Assembly (NCBI GenBank): GCA_965275905.1
Contig: CBDHYJ010000050.1
Coordinates: 51,223 to 115,222 of the forward strand
Origin: CBDAQD01 sp965275905
GTDB taxonomy: Bacteria > Pseudomonadota > Alphaproteobacteria > Rhizobiales > JAJFHC01
Length of the DNA stretch: 64,000 nt
Direction: 5' to 3'
Shown here: piece after piece, positions 43,774 to 53,370 of the stretch
Layout: every line of letters starts with the position of its first letter
How positions within the stretch are numbered: the first letter of the stretch is position 1
Translations under genes and position numbers: made by a program
The notes under the pieces: model-generated
What the model saw: the letters and a program-made list of their open reading frames with translations, nothing else
What the model was told of the DNA's origin: nothing
The model's database searches: none

Positions 43774-45231
43774 TTGGCGCGCGCGATCATGTTGCAGGGG
43801 ACCGGATCCGACGTCGGCAAGACCGTGCTTGTCGCAGGCTTGTGCCGTGCGGCCCGCCATCGGGGCCATGTTGTGCGCCCCTTCAAGCCCCAGAACATGT
43901 CGAACAACGCTGCTGTCGCCAGCGATGGCGGCGAGATCGGCCGGGCGCAGTGGCTGCAGGCCCTGGCCTGCGGGGTCGACCCGTCAATCCACATGAACCC
44001 CGTTCTCCTGAAGCCGCAAACGGACTCTGGCTCCCAGGTGGTCGTGCACGGCAAGGTGAGGGGCCAGGCAGGAGCGCGCGACTACCAGAGACTCAAGGGC
44101 GAACTGCTCGATGCGGTAACGGAGAGCTTCGACATTCTGGGCAGCGACGCCGACCTTGTCATTGTCGAGGGGGCCGGCAGTCCGGCGGAGGTGAATCTCC
44201 GGGCCAATGACATTGCGAACATGGGGTTCGCGACCAGAACGGATACGCCCGTTGTCCTCGTAGGCGACATCGACAGGGGCGGTGTGATCGCCAGTCTCGT
44301 CGGCACCCACGCGATCCTGGAGAAGGGAGACCGCGACCTCGTCGTCGGGTTCATCATCAACAAGTTCCGTGGCGACGTCAGCCTGTTCGACGACGGTCTT
44401 GTCGAGATCACGCGATACACCGGCTGGCCGTCCTTCGGCGTCGTTCCCTGGCTTGCCGAGGCGGGACGGCTGCCGGCGGAAGATTCGGTCGCCCTGGAAC
44501 GCATGAGCAACGGGCACGCGGGCGGAATTCATATCGCCGTTCCCGTGCTCTCAAGAATCGCCAACTTCGACGACTTCGATCCGCTGCGCAACGAACCGGA
44601 TGTGACTTTGAGCATGGTGAAACAGGGCGATCCGCTGCCCGCCGATGCCGATCTGATAATTCTGCCCGGCAGCAAGTCGACGATCGGCGATCTGAAAGAC
44701 CTGAGGCAATGCGGATGGGATGTCGACATCGCCGCTCACGTTCGTCGCGGCGGCAGTGTTCTGGGGATTTGCGGCGGCTACCAGATCCTGGGCCGGCGCG
44801 TCAGCGACCCGAACGGCATCGAAGGGCCTGCCGGCGATGCGGAAGGACTGGGCCTGCTCGATGTCGACACCGAGCTTGTACCGCGCAAGGTCGTGCGTAA
44901 CGTCACCGGCCGGAGCATCGAGGGAGACCATGAGATCTCCGGCTATGAAATTCACATGGGGCGAACAAGCGGGGCCGACTGCGACCGGCCTGTGTTGACG
45001 ATTGACGGCAGGCCCGATGGAGCGTCGTCGCCGGACGGCCGGATTTCCGGGTGCTACATGCACGGACTGTTCGGTGAGGACGCTTTCCGGCGCCATTTCC
45101 TGGAGCGGCTCGGGGCTTCAGGTGAAAGCGGGACAGGATATGCCCGGAGCGTCGACCTCGCACTCGACGAACTCGCTGCCAGTCTCGAGGACGTACTTGA
45201 CGTCGATAGCCTCCTGAAACTTGCCCGATAG
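43774..45231 (+). CDS. cobQ: Cobyric acid synthase
   Basis: A 485-residue CobQ that amidates four carboxylates of adenosylcobyrinate a,c-diamide using glutamine and ATP. The N-terminal dethiobiotin-synthetase-like domain has GTGSDVGKT and RPFKPQNMSNNA. The C-terminal class I glutamine amidotransferase domain has nucleophile Cys in SVLGICGGYQILG and late His in CYMHGLFGED. It starts with TTG 43774, supported by GGAG 9 bases upstream. It lies before the riboswitch and is thus not obviously B12-regulated. Confidence 0.95.
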   Translation: MARAIMLQGTGSDVGKTVLVAGLCRAARHRGHVVRPFKPQNMSNNAAVASDGGEIGRAQWLQALACGVDPSIHMNPVLLKPQTDSGSQVVVHGKVRGQAGARDYQRLKGELLDAVTESFDILGSDADLVIVEGAGSPAEVNLRANDIANMGFATRTDTPVVLVGDIDRGGVIASLVGTHAILEKGDRDLVVGFIINKFRGDVSLFDDGLVEITRYTGWPSFGVVPWLAEAGRLPAEDSVALERMSNGHAGGIHIAVPVLSRIANFDDFDPLRNEPDVTLSMVKQGDPLPADADLIILPGSKSTIGDLKDLRQCGWDVDIAAHVRRGGSVLGICGGYQILGRRVSDPNGIEGPAGDAEGLGLLDVDTELVPRKVVRNVTGRSIEGDHEISGYEIHMGRTSGADCDRPVLTIDGRPDGASSPDGRISGCYMHGLFGEDAFRRHFLERLGASGESGTGYARSVDLALDELAASLEDVLDVDSLLKLAR

Positions 45232-45298
45232 GTTTTCCCGCCGGCGCAGCTTTTGATTGACATCGCTTGGAGGCGAATGGATTACTCCATCGCTGAAT

Positions 45299-45478
45299 GG
45301 TTCCTCTGATACGGCCAAAGGCCGGAGGATCAAAAGGGAATGCGACGGGATCTACCCAACAGGGGATTCTGAACGCAGCCGACCCCGCGACTGTAGTGTG
45401 GTGAGGCGACGCCCGAATAGCCACTGGGCAACCGGGAAGGCGGGCTGAGCCAGGGACCCACGAGCCAGGAGACCTGCC
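45299..45478 (+). ncRNA. Cobalamin riboswitch
   Basis: The characteristic blocks occur in order: GGTTCCTC, GGATCAAAAGGGAATGCGAC, CAGCCGACCCCGCGACTGTA, the B12 box GCCACTGGGCAACCGGGAAG, and GAGCCAGGAGACCTGCC. It binds adenosylcobalamin and usually shuts down translation or transcription of the downstream operon. It precedes the leader ORF and cobU-cobW-cobN-cobO, giving feedback control of those genes. Confidence 0.95.
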
Positions 45479-45531
45479 ATTCGGGCTGTCGCTTCAGGAC
45501 AGCGGAAAACCGAGCCTGCACGGAGGTTGTG

Positions 45532-45627
45532 ATGCTCGCCTTGAATACCGCTGGCCCTGATGCGGTCGGTACATCCCGCTTACGCTTCGCCCGGTACGGG
45601 TCCGGAACACGCGGATTCGCGCCATGA
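45532..45627 (+). CDS. 31-codon leader ORF coupled to cobU
   Basis: ATG 45532 has GGAGG 5 bases upstream, the best ribosome site in the leader. The frame encodes 31 residues (MLALNTAGPDAVGTSRLRFA, then RYGSGTRGFAP) and its TGA overlaps the cobU ATG as ATGA. cobU itself has only a weak site, so the leader may deliver ribosomes to cobU, placing the riboswitch switch point at the leader's ribosome site. The peptide has no recognised family; chance cannot be ruled out at this length. Confidence 0.45.
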   Translation: MLALNTAGPDAVGTSRLRFARYGSGTRGFAP

Positions 45628-46205
45628 CGCTTGTCCTCGGCAGCGGAACGACGTTTGTTCTCGGCGGCGCGCGCTCGGGCAAGAGCCGGCTTGCCGAGCA
45701 GCTTGTGGAGGAGTCGGGCCGCGATCCCGTCTACATCGCCACGGCCACCGCCGGCGACGGCGAAATGACGGACCGCATTGCTGAACATCGCCGACGCCGC
45801 GGTGATCGCTGGCGTACCGTAGAAGAGCCGGTCGACCTCTGCGCGGCCCTGCAGGACGCAAGCGGGCCGAACACCGCGGTCCTGGTGGACTGCCTGACCC
45901 TGTGGCTGACCAACCTCATGCTCCGGGACGCGGACATCGGGGCAGAAACCGGAAAACTCGTGAACCTCCTGCCGGCGCTGCAGGGCCCCGTCGTCCTGGT
46001 GTCGAACGAAGTCGGGCTCGGCATTGTTCCCGAAAACGCCATGGCCCGTGAATTTCGCGATCACGCGGGCCGGATCCATCAGGCGGTTGCGGGCGAGGCC
46101 GAGCAGGTTGTTTTCATGGCGGCCGGCCTGCCGCTCACATTGAAATCCCGTGATCAATCAGCCGGGCAGGCGACGCCCGGACCATTGGAGAAGCAACAGA
46201 CATGA
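45624..46205 (+). CDS. cobU: Adenosylcobinamide kinase / adenosylcobinamide-phosphate guanylyltransferase
   Basis: A 193-residue CobU/CobP: P-loop VLGGARSGKSRLAEQL, PVYIATATAGDGEMTDRIAE with HRRRRGDRWRTVEEPVDL (guanylylated His region), VLVDCLTLWLTNLML, VVLVSNEVGLGIVPENAMAR. It phosphorylates adenosylcobinamide and transfers GMP, forming the nucleotide loop donor. First enzyme gene after the riboswitch; overlaps cobW by ATGA. Confidence 0.95.
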   Translation: MTLVLGSGTTFVLGGARSGKSRLAEQLVEESGRDPVYIATATAGDGEMTDRIAEHRRRRGDRWRTVEEPVDLCAALQDASGPNTAVLVDCLTLWLTNLMLRDADIGAETGKLVNLLPALQGPVVLVSNEVGLGIVPENAMAREFRDHAGRIHQAVAGEAEQVVFMAAGLPLTLKSRDQSAGQATPGPLEKQQT

Positions 46206-47260
46206 CCACTGCATCGAAGATCCCGGCGACCGTCGTGACCGGCTTCCTGGGCGCCGGAAAGACCACGCTGATCCGCAATCTGCTGGCCTCGGCCAACGGC
46301 CGCAGGATCGCGCTCATCATCAATGAGTTCGGCGATCTGGGCATCGACGGCGATGTGCTGCGCGGATGCGGCGACGAGACCTGCCGCGAGGAGGACATCG
46401 TCGAGCTTACGAACGGCTGCATCTGCTGCACCGTCGCGGACGATTTCATTCCGACCATCACGGCGCTGCTCGAGCGCGAGGAAAAGCCGGACCACATCGT
46501 GATCGAGACGTCAGGCCTGGCACTGCCCCAGCCGCTGGTCCGCGCCTTCAACTGGCCCGAGATCCGCACACAGGTCACGGTGGACGGCGTCGTGACCGTG
46601 GTCGACAGCCATGCCGTGGCAAACGGCCGGTTCGCCGATGACGAGGACGCCGTAAACCGCCAGCGCGAGGCCGACGAGGCTCTCGATCATGAAAGCCCGC
46701 TGGAGGAGCTGTTCGAGGACCAGATCACCTGTGCTGACATGATCATCCTGAACAAGACGGATCTCGTCGACGAACCGACGCTCGATTCCGTGAAGAGCGA
46801 TGTCACCGGCCGGGTGGCGCGACAGGTCAAGGTGGTGAAATCGAAACAGGGCGAACTCGGCGCCGACATCGTGCTCGGACTGGGCGTCGGCGCAGAGGAC
46901 GACATCGAGGCGCGCAAGTCGCATCACGAGCTTCATCACGAAGGTGAGGATCACGAACACGATCATGATCACGACGAGTTCGACACCTTTCCCGTGACGC
47001 TTGGCCAGATTGACGATGTCGACGCGTTCAAGACGAATCTCGAATCCGTCATTGCCGACCACGACATTCTGCGTCTCAAGGGTTTCGTCGCCGTGACAGG
47101 TAAACCCATGCGCCTCGTCGTTCAGGCGGTTGGCAGGCGCATCGACAGTTATTTCGACCGCGAATGGCGTGACGACGAGAAGCGGGAAACCGGTCTCGTT
47201 GTCATTGGCGAGACGGGTCTTGACCGCGACGTCATTTCAGCCCGGCTCGGAGCAGCCTGA
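46202..47260 (+). CDS. cobW: CobW GTPase / metallochaperone
   Basis: A 352-residue G3E GTPase. Walker A is GFLGAGKTT, the metal-binding CxCC motif is NGCICC, NKTD (ILNKTDLVD) gives guanine specificity, and an acidic His-rich tract SHHELHHEGEDHEHDHDHDE precedes the C-terminal CobW domain. It is believed to supply cobalt to CobN-type chelatase. Sits between cobU and cobN, 2 bases before the latter. Confidence 0.95.
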   Translation: MTTASKIPATVVTGFLGAGKTTLIRNLLASANGRRIALIINEFGDLGIDGDVLRGCGDETCREEDIVELTNGCICCTVADDFIPTITALLEREEKPDHIVIETSGLALPQPLVRAFNWPEIRTQVTVDGVVTVVDSHAVANGRFADDEDAVNRQREADEALDHESPLEELFEDQITCADMIILNKTDLVDEPTLDSVKSDVTGRVARQVKVVKSKQGELGADIVLGLGVGAEDDIEARKSHHELHHEGEDHEHDHDHDEFDTFPVTLGQIDDVDAFKTNLESVIADHDILRLKGFVAVTGKPMRLVVQAVGRRIDSYFDREWRDDEKRETGLVVIGETGLDRDVISARLGAA

Positions 47261-47262
47261 CC

Positions 47263-50200
47263 GTGCATCTGCTTCAGGCGCAACCCGGCACCGTTTCCGA
47301 CGGCAGCGAGGCGATCGATCTCAACCAGTCGCCGGCCGATGTGATCGTCGTTTCGGCGGCGGACACGGAGCTTGCCGCGCTGGCGGCGGCCCGTGAGCGC
47401 CTTGGCGAGAACGCGCCCGGATTGCGTTTGGCCAACATGATGACGCTCACGCACAACATGTCCGTCGACGTCTATGCCGAGAAGACGGTGGCCGGCGGGC
47501 GTCTCGTGGTGGTCAGGATTCTCGGAGGTTCCGGCTATTGGCCGTACGGGCTGGAGCAGTTCCACCGGGTCTGTTCGCAAAACGGCGTCGCCCTTGCCGT
47601 CGTGCCCGGCGACGATCAGCCGGACCCCGACCTCGATCATTACTCGACCCTTTCCACCGAACATTGCTTTGCCCTTTGGCAGTACCTGGTGCACGGCGGT
47701 CCCGGGAATGCCGAGAATTTTCTGCTCTACGCCCGTCATCTGCTTGGCGAGGAACCTCCGCCGGCGGCACCCGCGCCGCTGCTCAAGGCCGGTCTCTACT
47801 GGCCCGGTCTCGACCGCCCGGATCTCGAGGCGGTCCGGACGCATTGGAAACCGGGAGCCCCCGTTGTCGCGGTTACGTTCTACCGGGCGCTTGTCCAGGG
47901 CGGCAGCCTGGCGCCGGTCGATGCGCTGGTCGAAGGGCTGCGGCAGGAAGGACTGAACCCGCTTCCCGTCTACGTGTCCAGTCTCAAGGATCCCGTGTCG
48001 GCGGCAACCGTGACCACCCTGTTCGGGGAAGCGCCGCCGTCTGTCGTGCTCAATGCCACCGGATTTGCCGTGTCGTCCCCGGTGGACGGCCATCGTGACA
48101 GCCCGCTTGACGCGTCCGGCTGCCCGGTCCTTCAGGTCGTTTTCTCAGGCGGAACCGAAGAGGCCTGGGCCGATGGCCAGAACGGCCTGTCCGCGCGCGA
48201 TCTCGCGATGAACGTGGCTTTGCCGGAAGTCGACGGCCGGGTTCTGACACGGGCGGTCTCGTTCAAATCCGAGGCGCGCTTCGATGAGGCCACGCAGTTC
48301 GGTGTCGTTGCCTACAGCGTCGTTGAGGACCGCGTACGGTTCGTCTGCCGTCTGGCGTCGAACTGGGCGCGGCTGGCGTCGACGCAGGAGCCGGATCGCC
48401 GGGTCGCTGTAATCTGGGCGAACTACCCCAATCGCGACGGGCGTATCGGCAACGGCGTCGGACTTGATACGCCGGCCGGCACTGCAGCGCTGCTCCGGGC
48501 CATGACTGATGCCGGGTACGCGACGGATGGGACGGGGCAGACCGGCAGCGACATCGTCGAACACCTGCTGCGCGGTCCGACCAATGCGGCGACGGCCGAT
48601 CGGGAGATCCGGGAAACACTGGCGCTTCAGGACTACATCCGGTTTTTCGACGACCTCCCTGAGGCGGTCCGGACGCAGGTCACGGAGCGCTGGGGCAGGC
48701 CCGAAGACGATCCGTTCTTTGTGGCGGACGAAGGCGGCGGGACAGGCGTCTTCGCACTGCCGTTGTCTCGCTTCGGCAACGTGGCAATCGGCATTCAGCC
48801 GGCCCGCGGCTACAACATCGATCCCAAGGAAACCTATCACGACCCTGATCTCGTGCCGCCGCACGGCTACCTCGCGTTTTATGCCTGGCTCCGGACCGGT
48901 TTCGATGCTCATGCGGTCATCCACATGGGCAAGCACGGCAACCTGGAATGGCTGCCGGGCAAGGCGCTGGCATTGTCCGAAAGCTGCTTTCCCGAGGCTG
49001 TCTTCGGGCCGGTGCCGCACATCTATCCGTTCATCGTCAACGATCCGGGAGAAGGCACGCAGGCCAAGCGGCGCACTTCGGCGGTGATCATCGATCATCT
49101 CACGCCGCCGCTGACGCGGGCGGAATCTTACGGGCCGTTGAAGGATCTGGAGGCCCTGGTCGACGAGTATTACGAGGCGGCAGGCGTCGATCCCAGGCGA
49201 TTGATGTTGCTGCGTGAACAGATTCTCGATCTGGTCCGCTCCATGGGGCTCGACTCGGATTGCGGCATCGACCGGTCGGACGCCGACGACACGGCACTCG
49301 CCAAACTCGACGCTTATCTCTGCGAGCTCAAGGAGATGCAGATCCGCGACGGGCTGCATGTCTTCGGCGTTTCGCCCGAGGGCGAGCTTGCAACGGACCT
49401 TCTGGTGGCGCTGGCCCGCGTGCCGCGCGGCAAGGGCGAGGGGGCCGACGCGTCTCTGATCCGTTCGCTCGCGCAGGATTTCGGATTTGGCGAGTTCGAT
49501 CCTCTGGACTGTGACATGGCCGGGCCTTGGGCCGGGCCGCGGCCCGAAGAGCTGCGGCGCGTGTCCGCGGATCACTGGCGCAGCAACGGCGACACGGTCG
49601 AACGCCTGGAACTTCTCGCGCGCGAACTCGTGGCCGGGCGGCAAGCCGTCGAGCCGGAATGGACCCGGTCCGGCGAAGTGCTGGAGCATGTGGCCGGCGC
49701 AATGCGGCCGGCGGTGCTCGATTGCGGGTCGCGGGAGATCGCGGGAACGCTGACGGCGCTCGGCGGACGCTTCGTCGAACCCGGGCCCTCCGGTGCGCCG
49801 ACGAGAGGGCGCTTTGACGTCCTGCCGACGGGACGCAATTTCTTCTCCGTCGACAGCCGAACGGTGCCGACGCCTGCCGCATGGCTGCTCGGATGGAAAT
49901 CGGCGAGCATTCTGGTCGAACGCCATCGCCAGGATCACGGCGAGTGGCCGACATCGATCGGTCTGTCCGCCTGGGGCACGTCCAACATGCGCACCGGCGG
50001 CGACGACATCGCTCAGGCTCTGGCCCTGATCGGGGCGCGGCCGACCTGGGACAACGCATCCCGGCGTGTGACCGGCTTCGAGATCATGCCCCTGAGTGTC
50101 ATGGACCGCCCGCGCGTCGACGTGACCCTGCGTGTGTCCGGCTTTTTCCGCGATGCCTTCCCCGCGCAGATCGATCTGTTCGATTCCGCCGTGCGGGCGG

Positions 50201-51012
50201 TCGGCGCCCTTGACGAGCCGGCTGACCGCAATCCCATTGCCGCACGCATGGCGGCCGATGCGCGGGGCTTTCGGGATGACGGTCTCGATCCCGCCGACGC
50301 CGAGAGCAGGGCGGGCTTCCGTGTTTTCGGGTCGAAGCCCGGCGCCTATGGTGCCGGCCTTCAGGCCCTGATCGATGAGAAGGGCTGGAGCTCGGCGGAC
50401 GATCTTGCCAGGGCCTATCTCGTCTGGGGCGGCTATGCCTACGGCGCGGGAGCGGCGGGCCGGGCAGAGCCGGACCTGTTCGCGCGGCGTCTGGCGGGGG
50501 TCGAGGCTGTTGTGCAGAACCAGGACAACCGCGAGCACGACCTGCTCGACTCCGACGATTATTACCAGTTCGAAGGCGGCATGACCGCGGCCGTTGAACA
50601 CCTCTCGGGTGCCCGCCCCGTCGTCTATCACAACGACCATTCGAGACCCGAGCGGCCGGTTGTGCGCACGCTGGAAGAGGAGATCGGACGTGTCGTGCGC
50701 GCGCGAGTCGTCAACCCGAAATGGATCCGCGGCGTGATGCGCCATGGTTACAAGGGGGCCTTCGAGATCGCGGCCACGGTCGACTACCTGTTTGCGTTTT
50801 CCGCCACGACCGGAGCCGTCCGCGACCATCATTTCGAGGCGGTCTACGAGGCCTTCGTCGTCGACGACGAGGTTCGGGAATTCATGGCAGAGGCCAACCC
50901 GGATGCACTGCGCGAAATGGCGGACCGGCTGCGCGAGGCGCTGGAGCGCGGGCTTTGGTCGGCGAAGTCGAACAGCGCGCGATACGATCTTGACCGGCTT
51001 GCCGGACAGTGA
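47263..51012 (+). CDS. cobN: Cobaltochelatase subunit CobN
   Basis: A 1249-residue CobN, the large subunit of the ATP-dependent chelatase that inserts cobalt into hydrogenobyrinate a,c-diamide. It carries family blocks such as LANMMTLTHNMSVDVYAEKT, HAVIHMGKHGNLEWLPGKAL, GLSAWGTSNMRTGGDDIAQA and GYKGAFEIAATVDYLFAFSA. Normal length. It starts with GTG 47263. The partner subunits CobS and CobT are not in the window. Confidence 0.97.
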   Translation: MHLLQAQPGTVSDGSEAIDLNQSPADVIVVSAADTELAALAAARERLGENAPGLRLANMMTLTHNMSVDVYAEKTVAGGRLVVVRILGGSGYWPYGLEQFHRVCSQNGVALAVVPGDDQPDPDLDHYSTLSTEHCFALWQYLVHGGPGNAENFLLYARHLLGEEPPPAAPAPLLKAGLYWPGLDRPDLEAVRTHWKPGAPVVAVTFYRALVQGGSLAPVDALVEGLRQEGLNPLPVYVSSLKDPVSAATVTTLFGEAPPSVVLNATGFAVSSPVDGHRDSPLDASGCPVLQVVFSGGTEEAWADGQNGLSARDLAMNVALPEVDGRVLTRAVSFKSEARFDEATQFGVVAYSVVEDRVRFVCRLASNWARLASTQEPDRRVAVIWANYPNRDGRIGNGVGLDTPAGTAALLRAMTDAGYATDGTGQTGSDIVEHLLRGPTNAATADREIRETLALQDYIRFFDDLPEAVRTQVTERWGRPEDDPFFVADEGGGTGVFALPLSRFGNVAIGIQPARGYNIDPKETYHDPDLVPPHGYLAFYAWLRTGFDAHAVIHMGKHGNLEWLPGKALALSESCFPEAVFGPVPHIYPFIVNDPGEGTQAKRRTSAVIIDHLTPPLTRAESYGPLKDLEALVDEYYEAAGVDPRRLMLLREQILDLVRSMGLDSDCGIDRSDADDTALAKLDAYLCELKEMQIRDGLHVFGVSPEGELATDLLVALARVPRGKGEGADASLIRSLAQDFGFGEFDPLDCDMAGPWAGPRPEELRRVSADHWRSNGDTVERLELLARELVAGRQAVEPEWTRSGEVLEHVAGAMRPAVLDCGSREIAGTLTALGGRFVEPGPSGAPTRGRFDVLPTGRNFFSVDSRTVPTPAAWLLGWKSASILVERHRQDHGEWPTSIGLSAWGTSNMRTGGDDIAQALALIGARPTWDNASRRVTGFEIMPLSVMDRPRVDVTLRVSGFFRDAFPAQIDLFDSAVRAVGALDEPADRNPIAARMAADARGFRDDGLDPADAESRAGFRVFGSKPGAYGAGLQALIDEKGWSSADDLARAYLVWGGYAYGAGAAGRAEPDLFARRLAGVEAVVQNQDNREHDLLDSDDYYQFEGGMTAAVEHLSGARPVVYHNDHSRPERPVVRTLEEEIGRVVRARVVNPKWIRGVMRHGYKGAFEIAATVDYLFAFSATTGAVRDHHFEAVYEAFVVDDEVREFMAEANPDALREMADRLREALERGLWSAKSNSARYDLDRLAGQ

Positions 51013-51059
51013 CGGAATAGGACCGCGCATGCCGCGCGACATCGATGGGAGACGCTGCA

Positions 51060-51701
51060 ATGGCTGCCGAAAAAAGCAAGAAACTGGATAACATGAGCGA
51101 GGCGGAGCTTGATGCTCGCCATGCCGAGAAGATGCGCAAGAAGAAGGCCGCGCGCGACAAGATCATCGCCACCAAGACGATCGAGAAGGGTCTGCTGATC
51201 GTTCACACCGGCAAGGGTAAGGGCAAGTCGACAGCCGCGTTCGGCATGGTCTTCAGGACCATCGGACATGGTCAGAAGGTCGCGGTCATCCAGTTCGTCA
51301 AAGGCAAATGGGAGACCGGCGAGCGGACTGTTCTGGAAAACTTCCCCGAACTGGTCTCGATCAACAAGATGGGCGACGGCTTTACATGGGAAACCCAGGA
51401 CCGGCAGCGCGATATCGCCGCCGCACGGGCCGCCTGGGAGCTTGCCAAGGAGTACATCGAGAATCCGGAATACAAGATGGTGCTGCTGGACGAGCTCAAT
51501 ATCGTCCTTCGCTACGACTACCTTCCGATCGAGGAAATTGTCGAGACGCTAAAGGCCAAGCCTGAAGACAAGCACGTCATCATCACCGGACGCAACGCCA
51601 AGGAGGAACTGATCGAGATTGCGGATCTGGTCACCGAAATGACCCAGATAAAACATCCGTTCCGCGCCGGCGTTAAGGCACAGGCGGGGATTGAGTTCTG
51701 A
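51060..51701 (+). CDS. cobO: Cob(I)yrinic acid a,c-diamide adenosyltransferase
   Basis: A 213-residue CobO/BtuR-type enzyme that transfers the adenosyl group from ATP to cobalt(I). P-loop HTGKGKGKSTAAFG, VIQFVKGKWETGE, MVLLDELNIVLRYDYL, HVIITGRNAKEELIEIADLV and TEMTQIKHPFRAGVKAQAGI are all typical. ATG 51060 has GGGAG upstream and is preferred over 51045. End of the riboswitch-led block. Confidence 0.96.
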   Translation: MAAEKSKKLDNMSEAELDARHAEKMRKKKAARDKIIATKTIEKGLLIVHTGKGKGKSTAAFGMVFRTIGHGQKVAVIQFVKGKWETGERTVLENFPELVSINKMGDGFTWETQDRQRDIAAARAAWELAKEYIENPEYKMVLLDELNIVLRYDYLPIEEIVETLKAKPEDKHVIITGRNAKEELIEIADLVTEMTQIKHPFRAGVKAQAGIEF

Positions 51702-51734
51702 GTCCGGGTCAGGCGTCCAAAGGCGACTGATCGA

Positions 51735-52991
51735 TCAGGCAAACAGCGCGTCGATGTCGTCCTGGGAGTTTTCCTTCCCGGCGTCGAGTTCCGTAAGCTC
51801 TTCGAGTTCCGGCTTGGGCATCGCGGCCGCAGCTGCTTTGGCGGCAGCCACCTTATCGTCTTCGGCTTTCTTTGCCGCAGCCTTCTCGGCGGCGACCTTG
51901 TCTGCCGCAGCCTTCTGTGCCGCCGCTTGCTTGTCCGCAGCCGCCTTTTCAGCGGCAGCTTTCTCAGCAGCCGCGTTCTCTGCAGCCGCTTTTTCGGCCG
52001 CAGCTCGCTCCGCGACCGCTTTTTCGGCCGCAGCCTTTTCCGCGGCAGCCTTCTCTGCAGCCGCTTTTGCGGCGGCGGCTTTCTCCGCGGCCGCTTGTTC
52101 CTCGGCCGCTGCCTGCTCTGCGGCCGCCCTGGCCTCGTCCGCCTGGTCCTCGACGGTGGCGAACTCCTCTGCCGCCATGGCATCGGCCATCGCCGATCCG
52201 GTCTCGACGTCTTCGGCGGGTTCAGCCGCGACTTCGACCTCGTCGATCGAAGCCCGCAGATCGCTCAAATCGGCCTCGGGTTCTGCTTCTGCTACCGGCT
52301 CGCTGGTCACGGGCATGTCGATGATCTCCGCGGCCGCGGCGGCCGGCGCGGCGTCAAGCAACTGATCCACGATGTCCTGCGTCACGCCTTCGCCCTCAAG
52401 CGGCGGACCGTGCAGCAGCTGCTCTGCGGCGCGCTGCTCGCGGGCCAGTTCATCTTCGGACAGTCTGAGGGCACCGTCCTTCACCTTGACAGCTTCGGCG
52501 AACTTGCTGACGCGCGTCTCAATATGCTGGAGCGTCTCGACAACTTTGCTGATCCGCTGGCCGGTAAGATCCTGGAACGAACAGGCCTCGAATATCTCCA
52601 TCACGGCGTCGTTGACGGTTTGCTGGTAACTCTCCATTTCCATCGGATTGGCGGCCATGATCTTCTCGGCCTGCTCCATAATCCGGTTGGTGGCGTCTTC
52701 TGTGGATTTTACGATCGCGTCGAGCTGCTTGCCGGCGTCAGGGATCTTCTGCTGATGCAGGTCGTTCGGCTGCAGCGCACTGATCTCTTCCTGGGCGTTC
52801 TCGATATAGGCGGAGAGTTCTCGAATCTCGCTGTAAATGACCGAATCGAGCGACGCAAAGAAGGATTGCGTTGAATCGACCATAACTTCCGCAAGCTTGC
52901 AGACATCGGCAATCGAGAGATCCCCGGCGCAATCGTTCTTCAGAAACCCGCGCACGTCTTCAAGTTGTTCAAGTCGGGACTTCGCGCCCAT
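51735..52991 (-). CDS. cheZ: CheZ-type protein phosphatase with long Ala/Glu/Lys repeat
   Basis: A 418-residue protein. The N-terminal 220 residues match CheZ: long helices (VCKLAEVMVDSTQSFFASLD) and the catalytic-region block IFEACSFQDLTGQRISKVVE. A disordered acidic stretch follows, then residues about 287-387 form an imperfect repeat of AEKAAAEKAA-like units predicted to be a charged helix. The extreme C-terminus SQDDIDALFA resembles the CheY-binding tail of CheZ and the FliM N-terminal EIDALL motif. It dephosphorylates CheY-P. Oddly placed between two parts of the cob cluster, on the other strand. Confidence 0.85.
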   Translation of the reverse strand: MGAKSRLEQLEDVRGFLKNDCAGDLSIADVCKLAEVMVDSTQSFFASLDSVIYSEIRELSAYIENAQEEISALQPNDLHQQKIPDAGKQLDAIVKSTEDATNRIMEQAEKIMAANPMEMESYQQTVNDAVMEIFEACSFQDLTGQRISKVVETLQHIETRVSKFAEAVKVKDGALRLSEDELAREQRAAEQLLHGPPLEGEGVTQDIVDQLLDAAPAAAAAEIIDMPVTSEPVAEAEPEADLSDLRASIDEVEVAAEPAEDVETGSAMADAMAAEEFATVEDQADEARAAAEQAAAEEQAAAEKAAAAKAAAEKAAAEKAAAEKAVAERAAAEKAAAENAAAEKAAAEKAAADKQAAAQKAAADKVAAEKAAAKKAEDDKVAAAKAAAAAMPKPELEELTELDAGKENSQDDIDALFA

Positions 52992-53370
52992 GTGTACTCC
53001 CCTTAACTATACCTTCACCGCGCCGCGCCCTGGCAGCCGTCGCGGTTATCTCTCCTAGGATGCCCTCAGAGAGTATACGAAACAGGAATTGACGAACGCT
53101 TAACCGATCCGACTTCGATCGGAGGCTGCTGACCGCCGTTTTGTTGACGTTTTTCACCTTCTGGCGTCGCGAATTGGTTTGACCGCCATAGGTCGCGATC
53201 CTACAGTCGCCGCGATGATGGCGCTCCTTGAGGAGCTGAGAGCGAGTCCGGTGCGACCGACCCAATCCGGGGGTCAACGCCGGAGCTGTCTGAAGCGACT
53301 GGTCCACCGGTCGTTATCCGATGCTGCCTCGCTAAGGTTTGACAAGGTGCAAAAGCGAGGGATAGCAATC
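52992..53370. other. 379-base intergenic region, divergent cheZ / His-rich protein
   Basis: No gene, tRNA or riboswitch is seen. It contains a short CCGATC-N7-GATCGG dyad at 53104-53122. An in-frame extension of the His-rich gene back to 53179 has no family support. Promoters for cheZ and for the second cob block should lie here. Confidence 0.5.

Noticed and set aside
48145..51060. 971-codon minus-strand frame
   Set aside because: Antisense to cobN; no recognisable domain and no ribosome site.
51691..52874. Ala/Ser/Phe-rich plus-strand frames
   Set aside because: Translation of the cheZ repeat DNA in wrong frames; low-complexity artefact.
53160..53370. Possible second cobalamin riboswitch before the His-rich gene
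   Set aside because: A GCGACTGTAGG string occurs on the minus strand, but the B12 box GCCACTG, the GGGAAGG block and the other conserved segments are missing.
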